25,973 nucleotides of DNA from a virus. Each line of letters starts with the position of its first letter. The stretch's first letter is position 1. The DNA is taken from positions 1-25,973 of the IMG/VR virus record IMGVR_UViG_3300001850_000168. One strand, given 5' to 3'. The notes under the pieces were generated by a model, which did no database searches, was not told the DNA's origin, and saw only the letters and a list, made by a program, of their open reading frames with translations. Below, one piece after another: positions 15,721 through 21,732 of this stretch. The translations under genes were made by a program, and so were the position numbers.

Positions 15721-16191
15721 TTAGAATGTAAATTTCAAGCCCCCAGAAATCGTGTTTCCATTATACATTTCAACACGATCTTGTCCAAATTGACGTTTAA
15801 CTTCTGTTACAAAAGATGTATTCTTTGTAAGAGGATATTCTAAACCTAATCCAGCAAAAAATGCATATCCATCCGGTCTATTTTCATTATCAATAAATGA
15901 TAATCCAGATTTAGTATAAAATTTTACTTTTTCAATTTTGTAAAAATCTTTTTTCGCAGAAATACTAAATCGATATTGATCATTTCGTAATCTGCTAAAG
16001 GATTTATCATAAAAATATTCCAATTCTCCAACAACTTGAACAGGACCAACAGATTGGGATACACTCAAATTCAAAGAAGTTTTATCTTGTGTAAAATCTC
16101 TACCTGTGCCTACACTAATATCAGCAGAATTGACATTCATTGAAATCATAGTTAATGCAATTGCCGACATTTTAGTAATATTATTAAACAT
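15721..16191 (-). CDS. Outer-membrane beta-barrel protein with signal peptide
   Basis: A 156-residue protein. Residues 1-23 form a signal peptide (MFNNITKMSAIALTMISMNV, cleavage likely after NSA). The rest alternates polar and hydrophobic residues in about eight strand-like stretches (TSLNLSVSQ, QVVGELEYFYD, QYRFSISAKKDFY, KVKFYTKSGLSF, YAFFAGLGLEYPL, TSFVTEVKRQFG) and ends with GGLKFTF, the terminal aromatic signature of barrels inserted by BAM. The size fits a small barrel of the OmpX/OmpW/Opa class. In a phage it could alter the host surface, for example by blocking superinfection, or aid lysis; this is inference. A strong AAAGGAG site precedes the ATG, and the tmRNA gene lies directly upstream. 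Confidence 0.8.
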   Translation of the reverse strand: MFNNITKMSAIALTMISMNVNSADISVGTGRDFTQDKTSLNLSVSQSVGPVQVVGELEYFYDKSFSRLRNDQYRFSISAKKDFYKIEKVKFYTKSGLSFIDNENRPDGYAFFAGLGLEYPLTKNTSFVTEVKRQFGQDRVEMYNGNTISGGLKFTF

Positions 16192-16268
16192 ATGTTACTC
16201 CTTTACGTTATTTTTGAAAATAAAGTGCGGGTTGATTCTGTTCCCATGTCCAACCCGCAAAACACGGA

Positions 16269-16310
16269 TTAAGCTGCTAGAGCGTAATCGTAACGAGCAT
16301 CATTAGCTGC
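16269..16310 (-). other. tmRNA tag reading frame (AANDARYDYALAA-stop)
   Basis: Thirteen sense codons and TAA run from the resume codon GCA. The upstream bases fit the usual tmRNA resume context (...AAAC-GCA). The tag starts with the usual A-N-D core after an extra Ala and ends in ALAA, the signal read by ClpXP-type proteases and SspB-like adaptors. The central ARYDY differs from the tags I remember. Confidence 0.88.
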
Positions 16311-16395
16311 GTTTATAGTTTTGCTCTGCTTACGGCAGTCGCCTATCGTGCTGTCTGTTTCGCTACTCCTTGCCCTGTCGAAACCGGTCGCCCCC

Positions 16396-16490
16396 ATCAG
16401 AAGTATTCTTAACCATTTAAGCCGCAAGTGTAAGTTAGTCCCACTTAAGGGTGTCCTTGGCATACGGTGGGAATCGAACCCAAATACTTT
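16396..16490 (-). other. Intervening segment of the permuted tmRNA with a T-arm-like remnant
   Basis: The segment is bracketed by a 7-bp inverted repeat (16401-16407 and 16483-16489) that would extend the acceptor stem and close the segment into a loop before processing. Inside is a second T-arm-like element TGGG-TTCGATT-CCCA (16482-16468) with a following ACCGTATGCCA. No matching 5' tRNA half is found, so it is not a complete tRNA. Confidence 0.6.
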
Positions 16491-16562
16491 TGGTGGAGGC
16501 GGGGGGAATCGAACCCCCGTCCAGAACACATTTTACGTCACTTCATACAGCAATATAATTAT

Positions 16563-16730
16563 TTATTTCTTTAATTCTTCTTTTTTTACTTCTACCTTCT
16601 TTACTTCTACTTTCTTTTCCTCTTTTTTTGCTTCTACCTTCTTTTCATCTTTTTTCGGTACAGGTACATCTGCTGCATAACTAAATGTCACAAAAAAGCC
16701 AAGAATAATACCAGTAATAAATGTTTTCAT
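16563..16730 (-). CDS. Small exported Lys/Glu-rich protein
   Basis: A 55-residue ORF from ATG (16730-16728) with AAGGAG 6 bases upstream. Residues 1-19 form a signal peptide (MKTFITGIILGFFVTFSYA, then AD), so signal peptidase I cleavage would leave a 36-residue mature chain. This chain is almost only K, E and V in repeats (KKVEAKK, KKVEVKKVEVKK). There is no lipobox cysteine. The alternating charge suggests a single helix or a disordered rod in the periplasm. I recognise no family. It lies upstream of the tmRNA and downstream of the nuclease gene; a promoter-like pair at 16853-16881 may drive it. Confidence 0.7.
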   Translation of the reverse strand: MKTFITGIILGFFVTFSYAADVPVPKKDEKKVEAKKEEKKVEVKKVEVKKEELKK

Positions 16731-16743
16731 AATATCTCCTTAA

Positions 16744-17412
16744 TTAAGTTAAAAAATAAAAATTATTAATACACTTGTACAACTCTTTTATATATACTTC
16801 TCTTTTTCTCTCAAAAACCTGTGGTATCTGTTCCTCTGTTGCAATTAATACTATAATATCATCTATTTTTCTGCCTGTCAAATGAAAAAACATTTCAGAA
16901 TATGCGGAACATTGTAGAAAATAATTATTTATATGTTCTTCTTTTTTCTCTTTTAAAGAAGTTTTAAAATCGATAACCGATAATTTACCTTTCCATTCAG
17001 CAATACAATCAACTCTACCTGCAATTTTTAATTTATCACTATAAAGTGCCTGCTCCATACAATAAATATTATCAACATAAGAATCTAAATATTTTCTTAC
17101 TTGTCCAAACAACATCTTATCAAATGGCATCATCATCTTAATTTTCATTTCTGTTAAATTACCTTTAATATAATTTTCACATAATGAATGCATTCTAGTA
17201 CCACGATTTGCTGCCATTCTTGTTATACGATTTGCTTCCTCAATACCAATTCTATCCCGCCATCTCTTTAAAACATCATCTTTAGATGGTAATATTGTTG
17301 TTACAGAAGGATATCGTTCACCTTTTGGTGTTGTATAAAATCTACCTGTTTCAAGTGTTTCTGATTGTAAATCAAAATTTAATTCAGATAATTTTACAAA
17401 ATTAAAACTCAT
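16744..17412 (-). CDS. PD-(D/E)XK exonuclease, Cas4/RecB/MGME1-like
   Basis: A 222-residue protein with the motifs of the RecB-type nuclease superfamily in order: GTRMHSLCENYI (H75, E79), IAGRVDCIAEW (D135), LSVIDFKTS (D148, K150) and LQCSAY (Q167). These would bind metal and cut ssDNA ends. I see no four-cysteine iron-sulfur set as in Cas4, so the MGME1-like single-domain type fits better. An N-terminal FYTTPKGERYPSVTTIL is also typical. Its ATG overlaps the stop of the FmdB-like gene (ATGA). In a T4-like phage it may act in recombination or in breakdown of DNA ends. Confidence 0.85.
   Translation of the reverse strand: MSFNFVKLSELNFDLQSETLETGRFYTTPKGERYPSVTTILPSKDDVLKRWRDRIGIEEANRITRMAANRGTRMHSLCENYIKGNLTEMKIKMMMPFDKMLFGQVRKYLDSYVDNIYCMEQALYSDKLKIAGRVDCIAEWKGKLSVIDFKTSLKEKKEEHINNYFLQCSAYSEMFFHLTGRKIDDIIVLIATEEQIPQVFERKREVYIKELYKCINNFYFLT
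16853..16881 (-). promoter_or_regulatory. Promoter-like sequence inside the nuclease gene
   Basis: TTGACA (16881-16876) and TATTAT (16858-16853) with a 17-base spacer on the minus strand. A start near 16846 would transcribe the Lys/Glu-rich gene and the tmRNA. It is within coding sequence, so chance cannot be excluded. Confidence 0.45.
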
Positions 17413-17726
17413 GAAAGCCTTTTTGTAATCTTATCAACATGTTTTTTTACAACTTCATTTGTACGTGCTTGTTTAATACTTCGTTTACCATATCTTTCTC
17501 CCACAGTACTATTAGGATGTGCCTCTGCAACTTTAGATAATACCTCTTTAAACCCATCAGGAACTCTATTAGTTTTAGATGCTGATACTCCTGATACAAT
17601 CATAGGTGAAGATATTATAGGTTCAATATGAGGATTCAATCTCAAAAATTCTTCTCTTTCAGATATCTTCATGAAAGTTTCAAATTCTTCACCTGTTTCT
17701 GTATTATAAAATTCGTAAGTCGGCAT
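17409..17726 (-). CDS. Small conserved phage protein with FmdB-like N-terminus
   Basis: A 105-residue protein starting MPTYEFYNTETGEEFETFMK, which resembles the opening of FmdB-type zinc-ribbon proteins but has no cysteines, so no zinc site. I recognise the family (MPTY... NPHIEPI... SGVSASKT... DGFKEVLSKV) from T4-like phages of aquatic bacteria; its function is unknown to me. The start overlaps the preceding gene by 23 bases, and GGAC lies 6 bases before the ATG. The C-terminus is basic. Confidence 0.7.
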   Translation of the reverse strand: MPTYEFYNTETGEEFETFMKISEREEFLRLNPHIEPIISSPMIVSGVSASKTNRVPDGFKEVLSKVAEAHPNSTVGERYGKRSIKQARTNEVVKKHVDKITKRLS

Positions 17727-18330
17727 TGTAAAGTCCTAATTTCTGAGATTCAGAAGCTAATTCAGAAAGACAACCAAATTGAAACCATTTAGGAATCTCT
17801 CGGTTTTTCCATTTAGCCAAATGTAATTTGTTATTTATATAATAATTTCTATATGATTCAATAGAATTACCTTGAATTTTCACATTATCAGGCATTGCAG
17901 GTGTTGGTTCTGACCATCCTTTATTACCTATATTTTTAGGAATATTTTTCAATAAAACAAAACATAATTCATCTCTTTCCACTTTATGTGTTTTATTATA
18001 TCGATATGTATATTCTTCACACAATGAAATTAACATATTTGACAACCAAATATAATTTTCCTTTGATTGTCTTACCCATACAGCAGAAGGATGATTGATA
18101 TGTGTTGCTGAATACAATCGATCATTTAAAAATTTATCTTCAAGTATCCACCGTTTAACATTTCTACCAGTTTTAGATTTATCAAAAGTTTCTTTACCAT
18201 CAAGAAATCGATGTGCAGTAGAAAGCAATTGTGAATATTCTAAAATCATTTTTACCACATGTTTATCATTGTGCATCATAGCACATTTGTAAACATTATT
18301 ATCAAGATAAAAAATATTAATTTGTTTCAC
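17704..18330 (-). CDS. Conserved phage protein of unknown function
   Basis: A 208-residue protein. The N-terminal pattern NIFYLDNNVYKCAMMHNDKH followed by VVKMILEYSQLLSTAHR, and later HPSAVWVRQSKENYIWLSNM, belongs to a family I have seen in many phages but cannot name. The ordered His, Asp, Lys and Arg residues suggest an enzyme; a distant link to pyrimidine-dimer glycosylases is possible but weak. The start is GTG at 18330, inside the end of the preceding gene (14-base overlap); it keeps the conserved IFYLDNN opening. No signal or membrane segment is present. Confidence 0.65.
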   Translation of the reverse strand: MKQINIFYLDNNVYKCAMMHNDKHVVKMILEYSQLLSTAHRFLDGKETFDKSKTGRNVKRWILEDKFLNDRLYSATHINHPSAVWVRQSKENYIWLSNMLISLCEEYTYRYNKTHKVERDELCFVLLKNIPKNIGNKGWSEPTPAMPDNVKIQGNSIESYRNYYINNKLHLAKWKNREIPKWFQFGCLSELASESQKLGLYNADLRIL

Positions 18331-18583
18331 CTAATTTATTTCTTGTTACAGAATACAATTCATCAAAATTATATTTTTGATCTTTTTCTTGTTTAAGGAA
18401 ATAATGAGAAACAATTTTATCTTTGATCATATCAACAATATTATTATATGGCCATTCAAGAATAAATGGACAAGTAGTTTTCCAATTATTATTAATTCCA
18501 AAATAAACAAATTCACTCATATCATTGGAATTAGTAACATCAAATTTTCTTTTTGATGCAAAATGTTGTGTTATATTAGACAT
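18317..18583 (-). CDS. Hypothetical protein, 88 residues
   Basis: I do not recognise this protein. I chose the ATG at 18583-18581 (MSNITQHFASKRK) because GGA lies 8-9 bases upstream and the overlap with the previous gene is only 8 bases; a longer start at 18604 adds seven residues without a binding site. It is rich in aromatic residues in the middle (EFVYFGINNNWKTTCPFILE) and basic overall. It lies in a leftward set of small genes transcribed from 19006-19034. Confidence 0.55.
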   Translation of the reverse strand: MSNITQHFASKRKFDVTNSNDMSEFVYFGINNNWKTTCPFILEWPYNNIVDMIKDKIVSHYFLKQEKDQKYNFDELYSVTRNKLGETN

Positions 18584-18962
18584 TTGTTTTTTCCAAAATT
18601 TCATTTTCGATTGATTTTTCAGTTAATGATTCGGAAGTATGAATATTCGTTTCAATGGGTTGTGAAATATCAGTAAGTTTTTTAGATTTGCTTTTTTGAA
18701 TCAAACCTTTGTCACAAAGATATTGATTTACAGTTTCCGGATTAGTAATCTGATATGCAATAACATTCCGACCGTTTTTAAACGTTTTAATAATACCCTT
18801 CGCAAAGATTTTGATATCCAACATGTAATTCGGTAGACGATACATATGAATTTTCTTATCTTTCAGAAGATCTTGCAATTGTTCTTTTGTATACATTTCA
18901 CCAGTTTGCATGACCATAAGAACACGTTGAAAGCCATTAGGTTTAGATTGTTTACGTTTCAT
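18576..18962 (-). CDS. Hypothetical protein, possible winged-helix DNA-binding protein
   Basis: A 128-residue protein. I chose the ATG at 18962-18960 (MKRKQSKPNG) because GGAG lies 9 bases upstream; an upstream in-frame TTG overlaps that site. Residues about 10-90 alternate helices and strands in a way that suggests a winged helix (GFQRVLMVMQTGEMYTKEQL, NGRNVIAYQITNPETV). The C-terminal tail is Ser/Glu-rich. It is the first gene after a consensus promoter, so it should be made early and could be a regulator; this is inference. Confidence 0.6.
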   Translation of the reverse strand: MKRKQSKPNGFQRVLMVMQTGEMYTKEQLQDLLKDKKIHMYRLPNYMLDIKIFAKGIIKTFKNGRNVIAYQITNPETVNQYLCDKGLIQKSKSKKLTDISQPIETNIHTSESLTEKSIENEILEKTNV

Positions 18963-19005
18963 AATAAAATACTCCAAAGTTATAAAAAAGAGATACTACA
19001 GTTAT

Positions 19006-19034
19006 ATTATACACCATTTTCAGATATTTGTCAA
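19006..19034 (-). promoter_or_regulatory. Consensus sigma-70-like early promoter
   Basis: TTGACA (19034-19029), a 17-base spacer and TATAAT (19011-19006) on the minus strand; both boxes match consensus. It shares CTTGACAAATA with the promoters at 19415 and 24431. It would start transcription about 35-40 bases before the 128-residue protein gene. Confidence 0.88.
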
Positions 19035-19037
19035 GCA

Positions 19038-19388
19038 TTACCTACGCATATTTGCTTGATCTTTTGCATCTTGGGTGTTAAAAATAGGAATTGCATTAGA
19101 TTTATGAAGGGTACCAATACCAATCATTTTATCACCCGTATATTGTGGCACATTCTTTTTAAATGTATCATAATATTCAGAGGATAGGGATGTATACATT
19201 CTAGAATCACGATCTAAAGGTATACTTGGTGTTTGATATCTCCGTTCATTCGGAGCATTCCTATGCTTACCAGAAGAAAAATTGGTGCTAATAGACTGAA
19301 TATCCTTGAGCCATTTCTGGTATTGCTCCGCTTTGCGTTTAAGCGTAGCTTTTTTCTTGCGTGATTTCGTATTTGTATAGATAATCAT
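19038..19388 (-). CDS. Small conserved basic phage protein of unknown function
   Basis: A 116-residue basic protein. The C-terminal block YTGDKMIGIGTLHKSNAIPI then FNTQDAKDQANMRR is a signature I have seen in many unrelated phages (podoviruses and myoviruses), where the product is unnamed. The N-terminus is a Lys/Arg-rich helix (SRKKKATLKRKAEQYQKWL). GGAG lies about 11 bases before the ATG, and a consensus promoter lies 27-55 bases upstream. Expression from a strong early promoter suggests a role soon after infection. Confidence 0.75.
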   Translation of the reverse strand: MIIYTNTKSRKKKATLKRKAEQYQKWLKDIQSISTNFSSGKHRNAPNERRYQTPSIPLDRDSRMYTSLSSEYYDTFKKNVPQYTGDKMIGIGTLHKSNAIPIFNTQDAKDQANMRR

Positions 19389-19414
19389 AGTATAAAGTTC
19401 TCCACAGTATAATC

Positions 19415-19443
19415 ATTATAACATATATGTGGTTATTTGTCAA
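19415..19443 (-). promoter_or_regulatory. Consensus sigma-70-like early promoter
   Basis: TTGACA (19443-19438), a 17-base spacer and TATAAT (19420-19415) on the minus strand, upstream of the 116-residue basic protein gene. The gene before it ends at 19454, so the promoter sits in a true intergenic gap. Confidence 0.88.
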
Positions 19444-19453
19444 GTCTTTTTTT

Positions 19454-19621
19454 TTAAAGATTTAAATCTTTTTCTTCCTCACGCACTAAACGATACATGG
19501 TTTTATCATGATGTTTTCTTTTTTGTTTTAAAAATTCTTCATCTTTTACATCACCACGATCTTGATATTTTTTAAATTTTGATTTATTAGTTTTTTCAAA
19601 CTTTTTACCGCCATAGACCAT
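19454..19621 (-). CDS. Small highly charged hypothetical protein, 55 residues
   Basis: The ORF runs from ATG (19621-19619) to TAA and encodes MVYGGKKFEKTNKSKFKKYQ followed by a Lys/Arg/Glu/His-rich chain. GGAG lies 9 bases upstream, within the last codons of galE, and the start is one base after the galE stop. The product is strongly charged with no hydrophobic core; it may bind nucleic acid or a protein partner. I recognise no family. Confidence 0.65.
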   Translation of the reverse strand: MVYGGKKFEKTNKSKFKKYQDRGDVKDEEFLKQKRKHHDKTMYRLVREEEKDLNL

Positions 19622-19622
19622 T

Positions 19623-20585
19623 TTAAATTCTCTCCTTGTTTTGTTTTAGATGCCATTCATATGCAGTTTTTACTATTGATTGAATATCATATTTTGGATG
19701 ATATCCCAACAATTCTTTAGATAATGTAATATCTGAAATAAGACAATCAGGATCACCTTGTCGTTTTGGTCCTATTTTATATTTTACATTTTTATTTGTT
19801 ACTGATTCAACAATTTTTATTATTTCTAATATTGATGTACCTTTTCCTGTACCTAAATTCAATATAAATGATTTATTTTTACTTATATGATCTGCTCCAA
19901 CTATATGTGCATGAGCAACATCAGTTACATGGACATAATCACGAATACATGTACCATCAGAAGTATTATAATCATTTCCATTTATAATAAAATTATTCAT
20001 ATTTCTAAAAATATTTGGAATTAAATGTGTTTCAGGATCATGATTTTCACCAATATCACATTCTTGATCACAACCTGCTAGATTAAAATATCTAAAAATT
20101 CCATATTTAAAACCTGAATCCTGAATCATACGTTCACATGATATCTTATTATTACCATAAACGGAATTATTGCCTAATTTATCATATTCTTTTAATGTGA
20201 CTATAGAATATTTTGAAGGTTCATAAACAGCAGCAGTAGAACTAAAAATTATTTTATTAACTTTATATTCAGACATTACATTTAATATGGTAGCAGTACC
20301 ACCAACATTTACATCCCAGAATTCAGTTGGATATTTCATTGATTCACCAACTTCAATTCTACCTGCTAAATGAAATACAGTATCAATTTTATATTTTGAA
20401 AAAACATCCCGTAATTTTGTCTTATCTCTTATATCAGAACCAGAATACATAACATGAAAATAATTATGTGCAAAATCTTCTTTAAGATCATATACAATTA
20501 CTTTCCATCCACCATTCATCAAATATTTACATATATGACTACCTAGATAACCTTTACCACCTGTAACTAATGCTATTTTTTCCAA
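19623..20585 (-). CDS. galE: UDP-glucose 4-epimerase-like (GalE) extended SDR
   Basis: A 320-residue protein close to bacterial GalE (about 338). It has the NAD-binding GGKGYLG (9-15), FHLAGRIEVGESMKYP, catalytic SSTAAVY (S115-Y121) and YGNNK (Y143, K147), then RYFNLAG, DGTCIRDYVHVTD and a C-terminal sugar-binding region with QGDPD. It would interconvert UDP-glucose and UDP-galactose, or the N-acetyl forms, and so feed the adjacent glycosyltransferase. The start is TTG at 20585-20583, overlapping the GT gene by 13 bases, with GGAG 7 bases upstream; no in-frame ATG would keep the dinucleotide fold. Confidence 0.9.
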   Translation of the reverse strand: MEKIALVTGGKGYLGSHICKYLMNGGWKVIVYDLKEDFAHNYFHVMYSGSDIRDKTKLRDVFSKYKIDTVFHLAGRIEVGESMKYPTEFWDVNVGGTATILNVMSEYKVNKIIFSSTAAVYEPSKYSIVTLKEYDKLGNNSVYGNNKISCERMIQDSGFKYGIFRYFNLAGCDQECDIGENHDPETHLIPNIFRNMNNFIINGNDYNTSDGTCIRDYVHVTDVAHAHIVGADHISKNKSFILNLGTGKGTSILEIIKIVESVTNKNVKYKIGPKRQGDPDCLISDITLSKELLGYHPKYDIQSIVKTAYEWHLKQNKERI

Positions 20586-21283
20586 GGAAAATCTCCATTA
20601 TACTTTAATATATTTTTATTATTTCCATCAAAAAAGAATTCTGGTTTTACTGAATTTTCATTACCATCTAATCGATAACATAATGAATGATTATTTGTAC
20701 AACTATATTTTGGAAAATGTTTAGATAAATTCATAAAAAACTGTCTATCTGCACCCCATTTTCCATACCATGTGTGACCAACAGCAACAGCGACATCACG
20801 CCTAACTGCATAACATGAGGTATCAATATGATATACTTTATCATTAAAGTATACAGGCCATTTACCCAATGATTCACAATTGTCCTCACATAAAAAATTT
20901 CCATTCCTGTCATAAATTTTCCTTAAAGAATATGCCCACTGATTATCTTTTTGTAGTTGGTCAACAAGAGTTTCAACATGATTGGAATCAATCCAATTAT
21001 CTTCATCCAAATAGATAATAGCATCAGCATTTACAAGAAAGGAACATGCAGCATATACACGATGCCCATACCATCCTTTGCCCACATTATCTTGCAATTC
21101 AATGGTTTTTATTGTTCTTTTACCACTCTTAGAGTAAATATAATCATGAATATTTTCATAATGTTCTATACCATCAATAAACACATAATGTATGATATCA
21201 CTGTATGTTTGATTCTGAACACTTTCCAAACACTTTTCTAAAAACGGTGTACCAATACTAGGCGTTACTACTGCTATTTTCAT
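20573..21283 (-). CDS. Family 2 glycosyltransferase
   Basis: A 236-residue protein with the GT-A start MKIAVVTPSIGTPFLEKCLE and QNQTYSD, then IIYLDEDNWID (metal-binding D93-x-D95) and a later WGADRQFFMNL acceptor region. There is no membrane segment. It would move a sugar from an NDP donor to an unknown acceptor: host surface glycan, phage protein or modified DNA base. Overlap with galE (13 bases) and with the preceding gene (ATGA, 4 bases) points to one transcript. The family is clear; the acceptor is not. Confidence 0.88.
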   Translation of the reverse strand: MKIAVVTPSIGTPFLEKCLESVQNQTYSDIIHYVFIDGIEHYENIHDYIYSKSGKRTIKTIELQDNVGKGWYGHRVYAACSFLVNADAIIYLDEDNWIDSNHVETLVDQLQKDNQWAYSLRKIYDRNGNFLCEDNCESLGKWPVYFNDKVYHIDTSCYAVRRDVAVAVGHTWYGKWGADRQFFMNLSKHFPKYSCTNNHSLCYRLDGNENSVKPEFFFDGNNKNILKYNGDFPWKK

Positions 21284-21723
21284 GATTTGAGTTGAAATGG
21301 TAATTCAGGAAATGCTTCTTTTACAAGTTTTGCGGTAAGACCTTTTACCTTTAATTTCTTTAGAAACATTTGTTCTAATAGTTTAGCTTCTTTTACGTGT
21401 ACCGATTCAAAAATCTGCAAAAGAATATTAGTATGCTTCCGTTCAGGTAATTTACCTTTATATTCATCTGATGTTGTAATAAAAAGATAAAGTTTACGCA
21501 TTTGTAAATGTATTGTTGACCAAGTTAGACCTGCTGGTTCTGGTGCAGGTTTATAATTAGGTATCTTGTCAACATCAAATTTTATATCTGGATTAAAACA
21601 ATAATTAAGAAAAGTGATAAATGTATTATCATTATATTTTCTTAATACTTCAATCTTTTCTTTTGTTGTTTTTGCTAGTTCAAATTCATCAAAAATTTCA
21701 TTATACAATTTTTTATAAGACAT
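21280..21723 (-). CDS. Conserved T4-like phage protein (resembles DUF6433)
   Basis: A 147-residue protein. The pattern TTKEKIEVLRKYNDNTFITF followed by LNYCFNPDIKFDV and IPNYKP recurs in T4-like phages as a stand-alone protein, and similar segments occur at the N-termini of some phage DNA ligases. I believe this is the DUF6433 family, but I cannot check that here. It lies directly after RNase H with an AAGGAG site before its ATG, so it may work with RNase H in Okazaki fragment or end processing; this is inference. Confidence 0.65.
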   Translation of the reverse strand: MSYKKLYNEIFDEFELAKTTKEKIEVLRKYNDNTFITFLNYCFNPDIKFDVDKIPNYKPAPEPAGLTWSTIHLQMRKLYLFITTSDEYKGKLPERKHTNILLQIFESVHVKEAKLLEQMFLKKLKVKGLTAKLVKEAFPELPFQLKS

Positions 21724-21732
21724 ATTTTCTCC

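Larger units (their letters stand above)
16226..16540 (-). ncRNA. ssrA: Permuted (two-piece) tmRNA gene
   Basis: On the minus strand the 3' acceptor piece comes first: CTGGAC, a T-arm (GGGGG-TTCGATT-CCCCC, 16518-16502), acceptor strand CGCCTCC (16501-16495), A73 and encoded CCA (16493-16491). A 95-base intervening segment (16490-16396) follows. The coding piece then starts with GGGGGCG (16395-16389) and GACCGGTTTCGACAGGG. The two acceptor strands pair over 7 bp, with G3-U70, the alanine identity element. The tag frame begins at GCA (16310) after ACTATAAAC and reads AANDARYDYALAA, then TAA (16271-16269). A 9-bp hairpin (16226-16234 with 16251-16259) follows. The RNA rescues stalled ribosomes and tags proteins for proteolysis. 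Outer boundaries are approximate; the exact 5' end of the acceptor piece is not visible. Confidence 0.93.

Noticed and set aside
16468-16482. A complete second tRNA in the tmRNA spacer
   Set aside because: Only a T-arm-like element and a partial acceptor strand are present. The best candidate 5' acceptor strand (CTTGCGG) leaves a mismatch, the spacing to CCA is wrong, and there is no anticodon arm.
16480-16520. Prophage attachment site at the tmRNA 3' end
   Set aside because: tmRNA 3' ends are common attachment sites, but no integrase gene or direct repeat is present and the gene content is that of a lytic T4-like phage.
16269-16680. Two ORFs over the tmRNA region (16269-16529 minus and 16321-16680 plus)
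   Set aside because: The minus frame only passes through the tmRNA tag and the acceptor piece, and the plus frame is the reverse of the tmRNA and the Lys/Glu-rich gene. Neither has a ribosome binding site or protein-like composition upstream.
16926-16933. Extra TATAAATA late-promoter octamers on the minus strand (also 17832-17839)
   Set aside because: They lie inside coding sequence, and several such octamers are expected by chance in DNA this AT-rich, so only the intergenic one at 5121-5128 is reported.
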